This document shows, one piece after another, positions 34,597 through 46,605 of a stretch of 64,000 bases of DNA. How positions within the stretch are numbered: position 1 is the stretch's first letter; every line of letters starts with the position of its first letter. This DNA is from Branchiostoma belcheri (lineage: Eukaryota > Chordata > Leptocardii > Amphioxiformes > Branchiostomatidae). The stretch spans positions 1,431,478 through 1,495,477 of the forward strand of contig NW_017803865.1 in assembly GCF_001625305.1 (NCBI RefSeq). Direction: 5' to 3'. Under the pieces are notes generated by a model that saw only the letters and a list, made by a program, of their open reading frames with translations, had not been told where the DNA came from and made no database searches. Made by a program: the position numbers and the translations under genes.

Positions 34597-35346
34597 AGTT
34601 CAATAACTCCGAAATTCGGACGGGAACTTCGACACGACCCCGACACGAACCACAGTTCACAGAACGACACATCAAAATCATCAGGTTCAAAGGTGGAAGA
34701 GAAAGACGAGACTGACAGTTCCACAGAAACCTCGAGTTCAGATTCAGGGAGAAACGTAACAACAGGTGGAAAAACAATAACAGCTAAGACGCCTAAGGGG
34801 AAAAAGAAGGGCTCCAAATTATGGAGGCCGCGAAAGGGGAAGAAAATCCGACAATCCATCGAGAAAATGGACACCATTGTGGAAGAGGACGGTGTTGTAG
34901 AATCAAGGGCCAGCTTGAGAAGCAGAACCCATTCCAGAAAATTCTTTTTCTACAAGGTAACACCGCCACCCGAGAGTCAGCACGACGCCAGGCTGGAACA
35001 CAAGTTAAGGGCAGCCGTAGTTGTCGGTAGGAACTCCGATGTGTTTGTGCGGGACGATGTCACAGAAAACGCAGAAGAAGAGAAACGTCAAAGTATTAAG
35101 GCAGATGAAAAGGAAGACGCTGGTAAAAGAACTACCACGGTGATCTTCCCTCCACTGGTGGGAGAAATGGACGAACCCCTGTCTTTCCAAGGCAAGGCCT
35201 TCTGGAGTCCGAACGATTCACTGGTGAGAAAGAAGCCCGCAGGACCGAGCGCATTCTTGCCTTTTCAAGCACATAAACAGACAACTAGCATCAGGCCCTC
35301 GAGAAGATCAAAATTGAAACCTGTAATATCAGAAGCAAGCTTATAA
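34597..35346 (+). CDS. Probable terminal exon, disordered basic/acidic protein
   Basis: The frame is open from 34597 (after a TAA at 34594) to TAA at 35344-35346, about 249 codons. The first in-frame ATG is only at 34867, which would leave about 159 residues. Either translation starts there or, more likely, an upstream exon supplies the start; the acceptor could be one of the CACAG sites near 34655-34662, which lack a good pyrimidine tract. The protein is hydrophilic, rich in Lys, Arg, Glu and Ser, with a PKGKKKGSK basic patch and a C-terminal RPSRRSKLKPVISEASL. No domain is recognised. The composition argues for a real disordered protein on this strand rather than the antisense frames. Its upstream flank lies in the duplicated block, so the gene model may suffer from the assembly join. 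Confidence 0.5.
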   Translation, partial: SSITPKFGRELRHDPDTNHSSQNDTSKSSGSKVEEKDETDSSTETSSSDSGRNVTTGGKTITAKTPKGKKKGSKLWRPRKGKKIRQSIEKMDTIVEEDGVVESRASLRSRTHSRKFFFYKVTPPPESQHDARLEHKLRAAVVVGRNSDVFVRDDVTENAEEEKRQSIKADEKEDAGKRTTTVIFPPLVGEMDEPLSFQGKAFWSPNDSLVRKKPAGPSAFLPFQAHKQTTSIRPSRRSKLKPVISEASL

Positions 35347-38109
35347 ATTTGTGATAAATGTGAAACAATAGATACTTAATGACATATTCATATTCATTTT
35401 GCAATATCACCACTGTAAATAATAATTACAATGTACTGAAATGTTGCACTATTATTATTTATTTCACAGTCGTCTATTTTTGTAACAGCTTTACACTTAG
35501 ACCCCAACAGTTTTGATGGCAATCTATAATGATTAAACAATTCCTTCAAAAGTACATTTCGACTAAGTGATTTTTGACTCTGACGTTCCCAGAATTAATG
35601 AGAAAAGCAAAGTATTGACTCCATTCGATATTCTAGGTACCGTCCACAACAAAACCTTTCTTTCCCTTCGGGGTGAATATTGTGTGAATGGGCTACTACT
35701 TTTCTGAAAACAGACAACATTATAAAGGTAACAGGCTAAGGATGTGATAAACCTATTGTTGATTATAAAGGGATTCATTAACTAGCGTATTTACACATTC
35801 CTTACTTTGATCAGATAACGGGATTCTATTGATGTACACTTTTGTTTAGGATCGTCCTGATCGTGAGATCGAGATAATTAAAAATAGTGCACCTGGCGAC
35901 AGTATAATCTACTTAAGAGACAGTAGTAACCATTTCCCCCGTAGATTCGCCAAACGATGTTTTAATAGTTATCAGAGAGCGAGGGGCACCGACACCAAAT
36001 TTGAAAGGATAACATCATCCTACCGGTGCGTTCTGCAGCAGATTCTACGGGGCCAAATGGTAACTCAGGTGGCCAATTTGATCGTCCCCTGCCCTCGAAG
36101 GAATCTACTTCGAGATTAAAACATTTTGTTATTAATACACGTTAATGTACTTTCCTATTGACATCTGCTATTTTGTGTTCTCGTAGTGCATTTTGTCGCT
36201 TTGTGAAAAATGATAATGATAATCACTGGGTAATTTGACGGCCAGGTTAATAGCAGGTGTTCCTCGCGACCAATAATAATATAGCCAGGAAGGTTGGGTC
36301 TTAGCGTGTATACGCGAGGCTTTGCGTGTATACGTTTCCATGTAAACAAACTTATCTGTTTGGATCTTAGCAAATAAGGTGTTTGACAACGCCGACAGTG
36401 AAGTCCCTTTGACAACACTACGGCACGGACCAGATATAATTGCAGGGTCAAGATACTAGTCAATCTTATCAATAATCTCTGCGCCCTTTTTCTCTAAACA
36501 TGCAATTCTGTTAAATATGTTGAGATTATATATCAATTGCTAATTGTCCACAACAATTTTTACTCTTTCCTGACTTGACTGATCCTTAGACTGGAAATAC
36601 AGTATCTAATCCGTTTATAATAGGGTTCTTAGCGAACGTAGGCCACCCCATAACAAGAATTATTAACTTGCCTACAGTGTTCTGCCTCTTATTCCAGCCC
36701 GTTTTCTAACACCTCACTTAGTCATTCCGGCCGTCTGTCAACCCCTGTTATCCCAGCCTTACGAACGGGATTGGTCAATACAACGTAACTGAGCTAATGG
36801 AGCCAGCGTGTCTAAGTCCTGCCCAATAAGATACACTACCTTAGACTTTAATCCGAGTAACATAAACATTTAACAAATCCGTCTTGAAGCTATGTTGCAT
36901 TTTCTCTTTATTGTTCGGGATAACTATGCACAGAAATAACAGGAAAATGTACTATCAACATTGTACTTAGGTTACATTACTTGTACTTTAATATGACGTG
37001 TAGTCGTGAAAGGTACTGTACAAATTGTACTTGTGACTCTTGATGTTAAGTTTTGTCACCTCACGTTACTGTAGCCTACCTACATAGTTTCCCGAAATAC
37101 CTGTGGTATATCCATTACAAATAGCTGATGTCGTTGTGAGGCCGTGTGTATCTATTTACACAGGTGACCTCCCGCCATAGGTATGATAGGTAAGGGATAG
37201 AAAAGTGTTTTCTGAATAATTATACGGCGTGACTTGCATGGACAAGATATAGTTTGAAACTGGGTTCATTTCTCTGGATTTGAGTGGATTTAACACATAT
37301 TCCGAGACCGACTACTATCCAAATGTAGGGCAATTCAAATACAGCCATTGATGCTCTTTGCTAACAGACTCTCGACCTTATTTTTGCGCTGTATAAGCTG
37401 AAGTCACTACGTTAAAAAAGCTTGACCCCGTTCGGCCCAGCGGGTAAGAATGACCTGAGTTCTGTCAGTGCCTCGGTGTGCCCCAGATCACCATAATAAC
37501 CCTCCGTGAAAAGTGTTTGTACAAGGTCACACGCCTGGCTACGAAAGACGGCTCATTTTGTGCCCCTCTACTCAACCGTCACCCAGTTGTCATGTGGTGG
37601 AACGCGATGTGATCATGAGTGCGGGCAGGGCAAACACATAAAAGTCTGCCTGGCAGCTATGGTCGGTGGTGTATTGTGTTTGTACTGAGCACTAGGTCTG
37701 CATTATGCTAGCTTAGAGCCTGCATCGCAAATTCGTCCACACAGATCTGAAGTAAAGCTGTTTCATCACAACCTTGTTCACGCTTCACCAAAGCTGCTGT
37801 CGAAAACAACGTAAAGAGGTGTACGGTGTAAGAAAGGCGGTAAATATTGTCATTATGTCACGAGTCAAGTCCGTTTTCAAAAGCCTCCTTAACAACGCCC
37901 CGCAACAATTTGTTGTTATTGGCCGTGAACGAACACACACTCGTAACAGGTCGGAACAGCTACAGTAGAGTAGACAGAGATGGATGTAAAAACAACAACC
38001 TGCTGAATGGGAGTGTTAAGTGGTGTTTTCTTCGTGAAACGGGAAATCCACTATTGTGATTAAGTCAAAGACACATTTCTCCTGATAAATACGGGTAGAT
38101 CTATACATG

Positions 38110-38300
38110 TACCCTCTGCCAGGCTTCAGAAGCAGCTGGAAAGAGTAGACGTGACAAGAGAAGGAAAAGAGTACAGCGGCAAACTGTTCTCCTTTAGCGG
38201 ACCAACTCAACTCCCCTGGCATGTTATCTGTCTGTATTCCTGTCTATATTTGGCCCATTTCTACTAGTCTTTCCAGTCGCTTCTGAAGACTATACAATAT
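38110..38300. mobile_element. Diverged foldback MITE
   Basis: The left end GGCTTCAGAAGCAGCTGGAA and the right end TTCCAGTCGCTTCTGAAG are imperfect inverted copies, and the adjacent AGAGTAGA/TCTACTAGTCT also pair. The ends resemble the element at 6858-7042 (AGGCGGCTGGAAAGAGTAGA), so it is an older member of that family. The interior is not palindromic. Confidence 0.55.
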
Positions 38301-38774
38301 AACATATTAGTCTTGGATGTCAGCTGGCCTAGACCGCCCGTGTCTAGCGGACTATTGAACAATAAGAAGGTCAAGGCTGACCTTCAGGCTGACCTTCAGG
38401 CAAGTATTTGTGTCAACGATATTAACTAATTGATAATGCACCGAAGGTACATTAAAACTATTCCTTAAATGTATTTATCAAGCGCAACATATCATTCTCA
38501 CCAGAAAATTCTAATATTGCATGTGGACGTGTTTAACTTTCTTATCTGTTCCCAAATTGTTGTGCACACGTTCTTATAGCAGGGATGAAAGGTGACTTCA
38601 TCTTGTGTTTATTATGCCGATTGGAATAATATTAATCTTCACAAAGGGCAGGTGGCCATGGGCGTGTGTGTTGTTTACTGGGTTAGCCACGCGCGCTGTA
38701 CTTTGACTACGCTGTAATTTACAATTTTTTATAACCAAAGTACAGCGTTGTGGACAACCAACACCAGAACGTGG

Positions 38775-38932
38775 TAGCCTCCTGTGCAGACTTTTGTAGC
38801 GGCCTTCATTTGTTTCTACAAGGAGCTAGTTTCAATCTGAGAGCGCCGGTAGTATAGTCTCTAGTATGATCTTCGGGGAGACTGTGTCGTAAAAGCCAAC
38901 GCTTCCCGCTATGAAGCCTGCACAGGAGGCTA
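38775..38932. mobile_element. MITE with TAGCCTCCTGTGCAG ends
   Basis: TAGCCTCCTGTGCAG opens the element and CTGCACAGGAGGCTA closes it. At 45546-45734 a second element has nearly the same ends (TAGCCTCCTTTGCAG), and a solo-like end occurs near 55273. No coding potential. A clean target duplication was not found. Confidence 0.75.
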
Positions 38933-40204
38933 TCGTGAGGCTCACAAACCCCAGAACGTGCAGCATCCATCACATGTCCCGTGTGTGTTCGGCTAATCCC
39001 GTGTTCGTGCCGCGTTTTTGGGACTCTAGTTACTGATAGGAAGGGTCTTGTCAGCGCCGCATTGTTTATCCCATGATTTAAGTGGTTTGCACGTTTCGCC
39101 TCAGACAAATGACTGAAACATGCTTATACAGGCACAAGTGCGGAGGGATTGAACGTTAGACCCTGGGAGTTGATAAAATTCCGAGGGATTAGTGTGAAGT
39201 GCTTGGCCCAAGTCAAGTGTGTGATAACACCCACGGTGTTTCCTTAGATATGTAATGTTTTCCACACATGATAGACGGTTGTATTGTTGGTAGGATTAAC
39301 GTACAGAAAAATATCATTAATGTTGACGTTTGTTACAAACTTTTGCCAGCAGTTTGCACGTTTGTTTCACTGGAATGATAACGGTAAGTAACAACCTAAC
39401 TTGTGAGTGGCAGTTTTACAACCAGTAATTAATCAAAAATACATTTAGATTAAACCACCGTAGCCTGTTCAATCGCCAAATGGACTATTTAGTACTTGCT
39501 TCCATCATTGTGAAATTGTATCGTGAAATTTTCGCAAGTATTCTAATCACTTTGTAAACTTTCTCTGTGCTTCCAGTGTCACTTCTGCCGCCTGGCGGCT
39601 AAAATGAAAACTCCAGTAGTTTGCAAAGAATTTTGATACCCCAAAGCATGGAGGTAAATACCTCCATGCCCAAAGCAACATTCAAATATGTGTAAATGGA
39701 ATGCATACACTTTGATATGAGATTGGGAGTCTGTCATGAATAGTCCGTATGCTTAAAATGAATAGTCATTCTTTGAGTCTGTTAACTAGTCTGTTGACCT
39801 GCGTTGACAGAATTCGTCTGTACACCTGGGTTATGTTTCTTTGAAACTTTTCTTTGAAACTTTATTCACACACCTTCTTGCAGACAATAAGTCTGAATTG
39901 ACAGGTATTTACAATGAAATAGATTAAAAACGCTAAGGAGTTAAAATACATGTAGACAATCAAATTCGGTTTAAAATCAATAAATATGATAAAACTTGTA
40001 TAGTCTATTATATATAATACAATTCATGAGGTCACGTCGGTATTTACAGATTGTCAGTTGAAGTGTTTGTTCAGCAAGTTTGTCATGTAAGGTATCGCAG
40101 AGTTTTTGTAACTAGAAGCTTAATCGCTAGGCGGCGCTCCGACGCAGCAACGCCGTACGCCGTGGTTTGATACATTTCTGAGCTATGCTGGCAGTGAGAA
40201 ATAC

Positions 40205-40353
40205 TAATCCCCAAGCAGATCCTACGGTGGTTTAAAGACAATAGGCCAGAGGAGTGACCATTTGCCACGTCATTGGCCAGAGGAGTGACCACCTTGGCTA
40301 ATGGTCACTCCTCTGGATACTGTCTTGCCACCGTAGGATCTGCATGGAGATTA
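40205..40353. mobile_element. MITE, CTCCAAGCAGA family
   Basis: The ends TAATCCCCAAGCAGATCC and the inverted GGATCTGCATGGAGATTA extend into arms with CTACGGTGG/CCACCGTAG. The 8-bp direct repeat AGAAATAC flanks it (40197-40204 and 40354-40361). Inside, GGCCAGAGGAGTGACCA is present twice directly and once inverted. It has no frame of significance. Confidence 0.85.
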
Positions 40354-40920
40354 AGAAATACAGGCTCAAATCAGAAATCGCTGGATAATAACACGACACA
40401 GTGTATATTTAAAACACAAACTTTAACTATATAAACCAAAAATTTGAATAGGCAATTTGATACACACACAATAAATATGAAATGATAATATCTAATCTGT
40501 CTAATCACACAATTTTACAACGTTATCTATCATTTTCAAACCTTATGTTTCATGGTCATGACGCTTATGATATTCACTACAAAGAATGCAACTAGAAAGA
40601 AAAGTAACACACGAGTACAAAATGTTCAGACTTTTAAGAAGTCATCAAGGACTGTCATATACCGGTAACCGTATTAGGTTCATCGTCAAAATTATTTTTT
40701 TTCGCAAATGATGGCTTCAAAGTCTTAAAACGTAACACCTAATCCATATCTTCTATACGATCAAGAGGTCTCACTGCTTATTGTTTTAAAAACCCTCCTG
40801 TTACCTAAACACCTGTCTCTTAATGGTGTTCTAGCTACTTGTCAGTAAAGCTCATTTACAAACAGTTCATATCAAAACACAGCTTCCATGTATTTGCAGC
40901 TTTAAATAGATGTTTGCGCT

Positions 40921-42036
40921 TCAGATCTCCTTGATTGTCCTGCTGCCTCCTGTGCGCAGGCGAGAAAACGCCCTTTTGGTCAGCAGAGTCTTCAGGTCCG
41001 CGCTGTGTTTCCGTGAGGGAGACGGGGGTTTGACTTTCTGTACGCGGTTGGGCTGTACCGAGTGGCGACCCAAGAGCGGACGGATCGGCTCCACTTCCAC
41101 GGCGGGCGGATCGTACTCGATCGAGCCTGACACCGTCACGGCACCGCTGGGCACGAAGGACGCGTCACTGTCCGCGTCCGACCTGTCTGCTAGGAGGACG
41201 GACTCTACCGCCTCCGAGTAACGGAACCGTTTTCTCACCAGCCGAGGCGACAGCGACTGGGGTGACGGCGGGAGTTTGTTCGGGGGCTCCGTCTTTCCCC
41301 GTCTGCCGGCCGGAGTGCTTCTCCCCTCGCTCCTGCTCCGTGAGATGTAGACCCGCGCACGTGAGTCCGACGTGCCGATCGTGTGCGCCCTTGGACGCCT
41401 CTCCAAGACGGGCGAGGTCGGACAACTCTGAACACCAGCGACGAAAGATTTCTGTCCGTTCTTTACGTTCAGCGCCTCAAACAGCGGTATTATTTCTACA
41501 CTACTTTCGGAATCGGAGGAGTCGTAGTACCGTTCTTGATGACTCAGGTGCTCCTGACTCCTGGTGATCTTGATGTCAGGTGGCGGTAACGTGGTCCTGT
41601 CTTTCCTAACTGTGCGCAAATCGCCGAAAGAGCCAGACAGCTGCCCCTTCCTTGGACATGAAGGATCCGTGGCTGCCCCAGTACGACTGTTTGTGGCACC
41701 GACTCTATCTAGAGCCGTAAGACTTTTACATTTCGCCCTCTGTTCTTCTGTGTCGTTGCCGTGAGGACTGGCGTCGCCTGTCGGTACCTGGAGTAGTCCT
41801 CTTTGGGCACTGATCTCCGCCATCCGCTGGCTGTACCGCACCATGGACCGCTCCAGGTCCTTCCTCGTCACGGATAGCCGCCGGAGGTTTCTCCTTCTTT
41901 CCTTGTCCATCACTCTCACCTGCTTCCCGAGCTCGTCTATCTCCCTCCTCACACTGTTCTCCGCCGCCGTCTTAGTCTCGCTGTGTCTCGCGATACCATC
42001 GCAGTAGATCAGCTTTTGTACTTTACGACTGGCCAT
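40921..42036 (-). CDS. Single-exon coiled-coil and disordered protein
   Basis: A 371-residue frame from ATG (42034-42036, followed by G) to TGA at 40921-40923. Residues about 18-78 are highly charged with heptad-like spacing (ENSVRREIDELGKQVRVMDK) and probably form a coiled coil. The rest is low in hydrophobics and rich in Ser, Pro, Arg and Asp, with many SP/TP and RxxS sites, so it looks like a disordered phosphoprotein. GC content and codon use are clearly higher than the surrounding DNA, which supports a real gene. There is no signal peptide, membrane span or known domain. The plus-strand frames across the same DNA are shadows. It could be a terminal exon, but the start context and an AT-rich upstream flank make a single-exon gene plausible. 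I do not recognise the family. Confidence 0.65.
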   Translation of the reverse strand: MASRKVQKLIYCDGIARHSETKTAAENSVRREIDELGKQVRVMDKERRRNLRRLSVTRKDLERSMVRYSQRMAEISAQRGLLQVPTGDASPHGNDTEEQRAKCKSLTALDRVGATNSRTGAATDPSCPRKGQLSGSFGDLRTVRKDRTTLPPPDIKITRSQEHLSHQERYYDSSDSESSVEIIPLFEALNVKNGQKSFVAGVQSCPTSPVLERRPRAHTIGTSDSRARVYISRSRSEGRSTPAGRRGKTEPPNKLPPSPQSLSPRLVRKRFRYSEAVESVLLADRSDADSDASFVPSGAVTVSGSIEYDPPAVEVEPIRPLLGRHSVQPNRVQKVKPPSPSRKHSADLKTLLTKRAFSRLRTGGSRTIKEI

Positions 42037-45000
42037 AACGTAGGTCTGTATGTGCTGTATTTCACACCTGCCGTCGGATCATCAGTTGTAGATACACCTG
42101 TTCTTCTGCACCCCTGCTGAGATAAACGTTCCACTTTCTTTATAGGGGTGATTAAGTAATCTGGAAAGACGAGTTTTCTCGTGACGGCGACTTCAGCCCT
42201 CTGATGACGCACTTCCGGCGGATCAGAGCTTACCTGTGGTTGGGAGCGGCAGTAGCAACAAGGAAGAAACACAGTGTGTGACGTGGGAAAACAAAATTGA
42301 TGCCGTACTTCTAATTCTCTTACTTGTTAACATATCCGAAACATGCTTAACGTTGGTAAACAAAGTTTCCAGAGAACCCCCACCTTTTCACTTGAAAAGC
42401 CTTGTCCGGATGAGTACCTGTCAACTGATTATAGGGTCATCTGATGGCCACACAGATTGTCCTTCCAACCATTTCTACACCTTAGCGCACGAACTCTACA
42501 GGGCAGGGTTAGGGTATACTTTTCCGGTCCAACCCACTCACCTTAGTCATGTCAGTAAGAAAGCGAGCTCGAAAGTAAATACTTAGAACTCGTGATTACA
42601 ATGCAGAGGAAGCGACGTGTGTTGACTACCACACAACAGTTCCACGTCCCATGTTTGTACAGGGTCTAATGACAGAGCAAAGATACAGCCACAAATCCTG
42701 GTTTATCCACGCGCCAGCGCTAGCGCCTGTTTGACAAACTCTTCAGAGTACAAATGAGGATGGAAGAATAGCTATCATCAGGCACGTTTGGACTGGTAGT
42801 AAACTCGCGCTCGGCTGTCGTAATTGTACTCAAATGTTATAAATGACTGACTGATAATCTTTGATGTGTTGTATACGACTTCTATCACCACATTACAGAT
42901 ATAAATCAAGAACATTTAATAAAGATCAGTGTTTAGCAAAATCACTACTGTAATTTGTCACGTTTTGGCAAACCAATCCTCAGCACTAACCGGGTGTTTT
43001 CCTCTTGATGGTCAGGTTTGATGGGGGCACTCTTCTAACATTCCTGTGTACTGGCGTTACATGGAATTTGAGTGTAACGTGTTTGTTTGCCATCATGCTA
43101 ATCTTTCCTCGCCGGTAACAAAGTCTCAATGTTTACCGGCGACTTATATGCCACTGTTGATATCCCTTTCAATAGATTGATGTCACACCAGTAATTCTCT
43201 TCCCTCGTGCAAACGCACCTTGTTACCAACCCATCTCTTTCCCCACTAATTCGCCCGAGGCTTTCTTCTGTCTGTAAATAGAACAGAATGGCGTGCACTA
43301 CTCGTTCCACTCGTCGGCAGAACGTACTGCGCCTACCGAGAAACCCGGAAAGAAAGAAAGGATGTTTCACGGTTTTCGTTGCATGTTTGGTCAACGTTTC
43401 ATTTGAATTTTGCAACACATCGTTTGAAAACTATAGACAGGATGTCATCCTTAAATATGAAAAAACGTCATTAAACAGAGACGTTCTGCTGAAGTGCTAT
43501 ACACAATACATAACGGGTTTTTCGGCAGTACATTCTGCCGACGTGCTTCCATTCACCAGCGTACATTCCTGGCTCTCTGGCGGGCACTATGTACCGAGCG
43601 GCTCTTATCACGGTACAACCCTGTCAACAGATCACCTACTCAATACCGTACTAATAAGTACCACTGATCAGACCCGTCAACAGGTCTATACACGATCATT
43701 GTGACTGTTAGATTATGTTGTCATATGTCACATCTTGATTGCAATGAAAAGAGAAGCCTGTCTCATACATGTCTGTACAGTTGATTATGGTGCCATGACA
43801 TTCGAGTATGGATGTGTAAGAGTTAGCAGGTAAACAAGGAATATGCGAATACCACGCGTATACAGTATACGCAGAGTAATATTAAAGCAGACGCGTTCTT
43901 ACTAGTCTAAATCTCACAATATAACCTGCACTCTTTCGTGCGTAAGCGCGCTTATATCTTTCGCGGAAATGTAGAAAATTTATCAGCACAGGAAATTTAT
44001 CTCTGTTTGCTCTGTGGCGCATCCCATGACATTCCTGCCTCACAGGTAACACCAAAGTACAGATATCCGCTGGTTATGACCTGATGCAAGGGTGACTCCG
44101 ATTGTATGGAACAAATTAAACTCAACCCTTATCCAAATATATACCAATGGAAGAGAATGAATTTTGCTATTTGCAAACCTCTTCAAGTTGCATTTGAAAC
44201 ACGATGGGTCAATCGACGTAACAATACGGCCTTATATGGATTTGGTACAGCTGTATATTTTCCAAAACCCAACTATGAATCAAGGGAGTATGCCGCATGT
44301 TTTATTCTAATGAACGAATAAATGAGCAATATTGGGATATCGTAAGCTGATATATATGATATTCTGTGATTAAGTCGCTGAATATCTGTCAGCTCATATG
44401 GCTATTAACTTTGTCATACCTGGGTCGTGATAAGTTCGCTATACGGGTGTTCCAGACTGGAGGTTATCACACGGGCTTCTACTGTTATCACACGGCTTTC
44501 CATAGAATGGTAAGTATAACATCTAAGTTACCCGTCGATGGAAGATACATTGGTAGCCCACTAGACACAAGATGGAACCGGGCATATCCTACAGAGCACA
44601 CTTACCGTGTTGTTTTGGTACCGAGTCAGACGATCAAACATACCGTGTGAACCACCGCAAGGCCCGGTCTCCACTCACACAATCTTCCCACACTGACGGC
44701 TATATTAGACATGTCACCGTTACCTGGGTAACGCCGCCCGTGGTGTTTGAACTAATAGGTCGGTTGTTTAAACATCAGGACGGCATTAGTCACCCAAATG
44801 GACGCCTCGCCCGTCCCTGCCGCATGTGTGCCGCAATAACAGGACCTTCGCGTGGAGAGGCGGATCGATACTTCTGAGAGCTCCATTGTCGCAGGTAATA
44901 AATAAAGGATTAAGGATCGCTCCTTAATCAGCTGGTCGGAGATTAAAAGGCGTCCTGAAGGCGGGATAGCCAACAAGTGTATCACGGTCTGTGTTTCATC

Positions 45001-45545
45001 GTTGACAGACAGACAAAGGCACACAGAAATAAGGAGTAAAGGCGTAGTGGTATCGCTGACGTAACCTTGACTGAAGCTATAAATCAAGATGAAAGAAAAT
45101 AACATCACGTACCGGAGATACAACGTCACGTGCGTACACATGGTAGAATGAGGCCACTCCCAATCAAGCCAACTTTTCAACGCTGAAACAAAATACGAGT
45201 ACTAGTAATAGCTCCCGAGGACTAGTATTTTGCAGACGATGAATCCAATAGTAAACAGCATAAAGTACATGACGGCTATAAAGTCGAAACAGGCTCAGCG
45301 TGCGTGCAAAATGGTAAACAGATCGACAAAGGACACACAGTCTCCATTATGGTTAACAGTTAAGTTGGCAAATGCCAGTTATTGTAATATTGGTTTCAGA
45401 TATTGGTTTCTTCAAGGACATTATACATAATTATAATGTCCTTGGTTTCTTGGAAAATAAAACGAAATAGAAGAGTGAATTCGAAGTTCACTGTTAGTAC
45501 ATTGCTGTTATCAGTAATGATGCACTGTCGTTTTGGTGTTTTGAT
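42037..45545. other. Intergenic spacer without recognised genes
   Basis: Open frames near 42236, 43288, 44106, 44366 and 44572 lack splice signals, domain motifs or codon bias. The segment GAAAACTATAGACAGGATGT near 43425 recurs near 48683 inside a SORD intron, so part of this stretch is a dispersed repeat. Confidence 0.45.
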
Positions 45546-45734
45546 TAGCCTCCTTTGCAGGCGTTCCGAGATCGGTCATTTTTTCTGATTCGCGCGCGCA
45601 ATAGAAGCCCAGGGATGGTATACTAGTAGTACGGTTGGCTGTCGGAGCTTCTATTGCGTGCAATCTACGTTTGATAAGACCCCCCCCCAACACAAAAACC
45701 GCACTCCATCCCGGAACGCCTGCAAAGGAGGCTA
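45546..45734. mobile_element. MITE with TAGCCTCCTTTGCAG ends
   Basis: The ends TAGCCTCCTTTGCAGGCGTT and the inverted AACGCCTGCAAAGGAGGCTA are perfect over 20 bp. The arms also pair further inside (GCGCGCAATAGAAGC with GCTTCTATTGCGTGC). It belongs with the element at 38775-38932. The flanks TGTTTTGAT and TGTTTCGAT suggest a mutated target duplication. Confidence 0.85.
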
Positions 45735-45824
45735 ACTGTTTCGATGCTGTGTAGGACGCAACTTAATCGCTAGGAGGCACCATTTGGGTTCCATTCTATG
45801 GATAACATTTAAGTTGCATTCATC

Positions 45825-45878
45825 AATGCAAAGATATTGAATATCTTTGCATTGATGAATGTAACTTGCCATCCAGCA
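45825..45878. repeat. Near-perfect hairpin
   Basis: GTTGCATTCATCAATGCAAA is inverted immediately downstream (TTTGCATTGATGAATGTAAC) with no loop to speak of. It sits close to the MITE at 45546-45734. It shares no sequence with the other hairpins in the window except the TTAATCGCTAGG motif about 60 bases upstream, also seen near 40120. Confidence 0.75.
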
Positions 45879-46089
45879 CGGTGCGGTGTTCCTGTATGTT
45901 GACGATCGCGTGAAATTTGCAGTTACAGTTAATTTGCTTTATGTCAATATAATCAGTTTTCTTGTGGTATGTATTGAGTATGTAAGTACGAAATGTGCCC
46001 AGGGACACCTGAAAACAGGACGTAGTCCTGAGTGTGATCTACTGGTAAAATAAATACATGAAATGAAATTCACGAATGAAAGCGAGAGA

Positions 46090-46605
46090 ATTTGTGTGGG
46101 TCGAAAGTCAAGTCTACAGACTCTCGTGCAGTTTTTTCAGCTTTCGTGTTCGTGAGCGTATGAGAGGCGCGCCCTGATTGGCCACAGCTTATGCAAATTA
46201 GACCCCCAGACTACAATCTGTAAGTATACTTTTGATGATCACCCTTCATTGAATCGCGACGGGGGCCGACATCGTCCACCAGATACCTTTGAGCAAGTCT
46301 TGACGTCACACTTCAAAGAAGTCATGTGACAAGCTTCACTGGGTCAGTCTACTGAGGAAGACCAGAGTGACTGGTCGAAAGCTCTGGGTGAGAGAATTTT
46401 TTGTGTTGGACCAAAAGTTTTAACTTTAAACAGGTAACTACCAAACACAGATGAACTTTCATGATACATGTAGTAGAAGTTTATGTATACATGCAACAGT
46501 TGTATGTATATGTATTTGTATATTTATATGCATATGATTGTAATCTTGTGACCTGTGCTTAGCCCAGTGGGACAAAATGTACAATAAAGGTCTTCATTCA
46601 TTCAT
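46090..46605 (+). repeat. Retrotransposon 3' end with (ATTC)n tail
   Basis: GAGGAAGACCAGAGTGACTG and GTCGAAAGCTCTGGG near 46352-46388 are of a type often seen near the ends of invertebrate retrotransposons. GTACAATAAAGGTCTTCATT at 46577 precedes three ATTC units. The tail matches the minus-strand copy at 4461-4520. No coding part remains. Confidence 0.5.

Larger units (their letters stand above)
32859..34609 (+). repeat. 875-bp tandem duplication joined at a single N
   Basis: Copy 1 (32859-33733) and copy 2 (33735-34609) match over their whole length with about half a dozen substitutions and two compensating single-base indels (for example TAGTTTCTTAG against TAGTTCTTAG). The only undetermined base in the window, N at 33734, sits exactly between them. 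This most likely reflects two alleles or overlapping contigs joined end to end. Each copy contains an AATAAAG near its start and a TCGA-rich block near its end. Confidence 0.92.
35347..40920. other. Intergenic spacer with MITEs
   Basis: No gene is recognised. MITEs are listed at 38110-38300, 38775-38932 and 40205-40353. Smaller inverted repeats: CGCTGTACTTTG near 38688 against CAAAGTACAGCG near 38733, and the 24-bp palindrome at 39646-39669 (GCATGGAGGTA and its complement around AA). Short frames around 36155, 37506 and 38806 have no supporting features. Confidence 0.5.

Noticed and set aside
40910..41764. Plus-strand frames opposite the 371-residue gene
   Set aside because: High GC opens other frames; the minus-strand frame is far longer.
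43288..43704. 138-residue plus-strand frame
   Set aside because: No domain, no splice context, and it includes a dispersed repeat also found near 48683.
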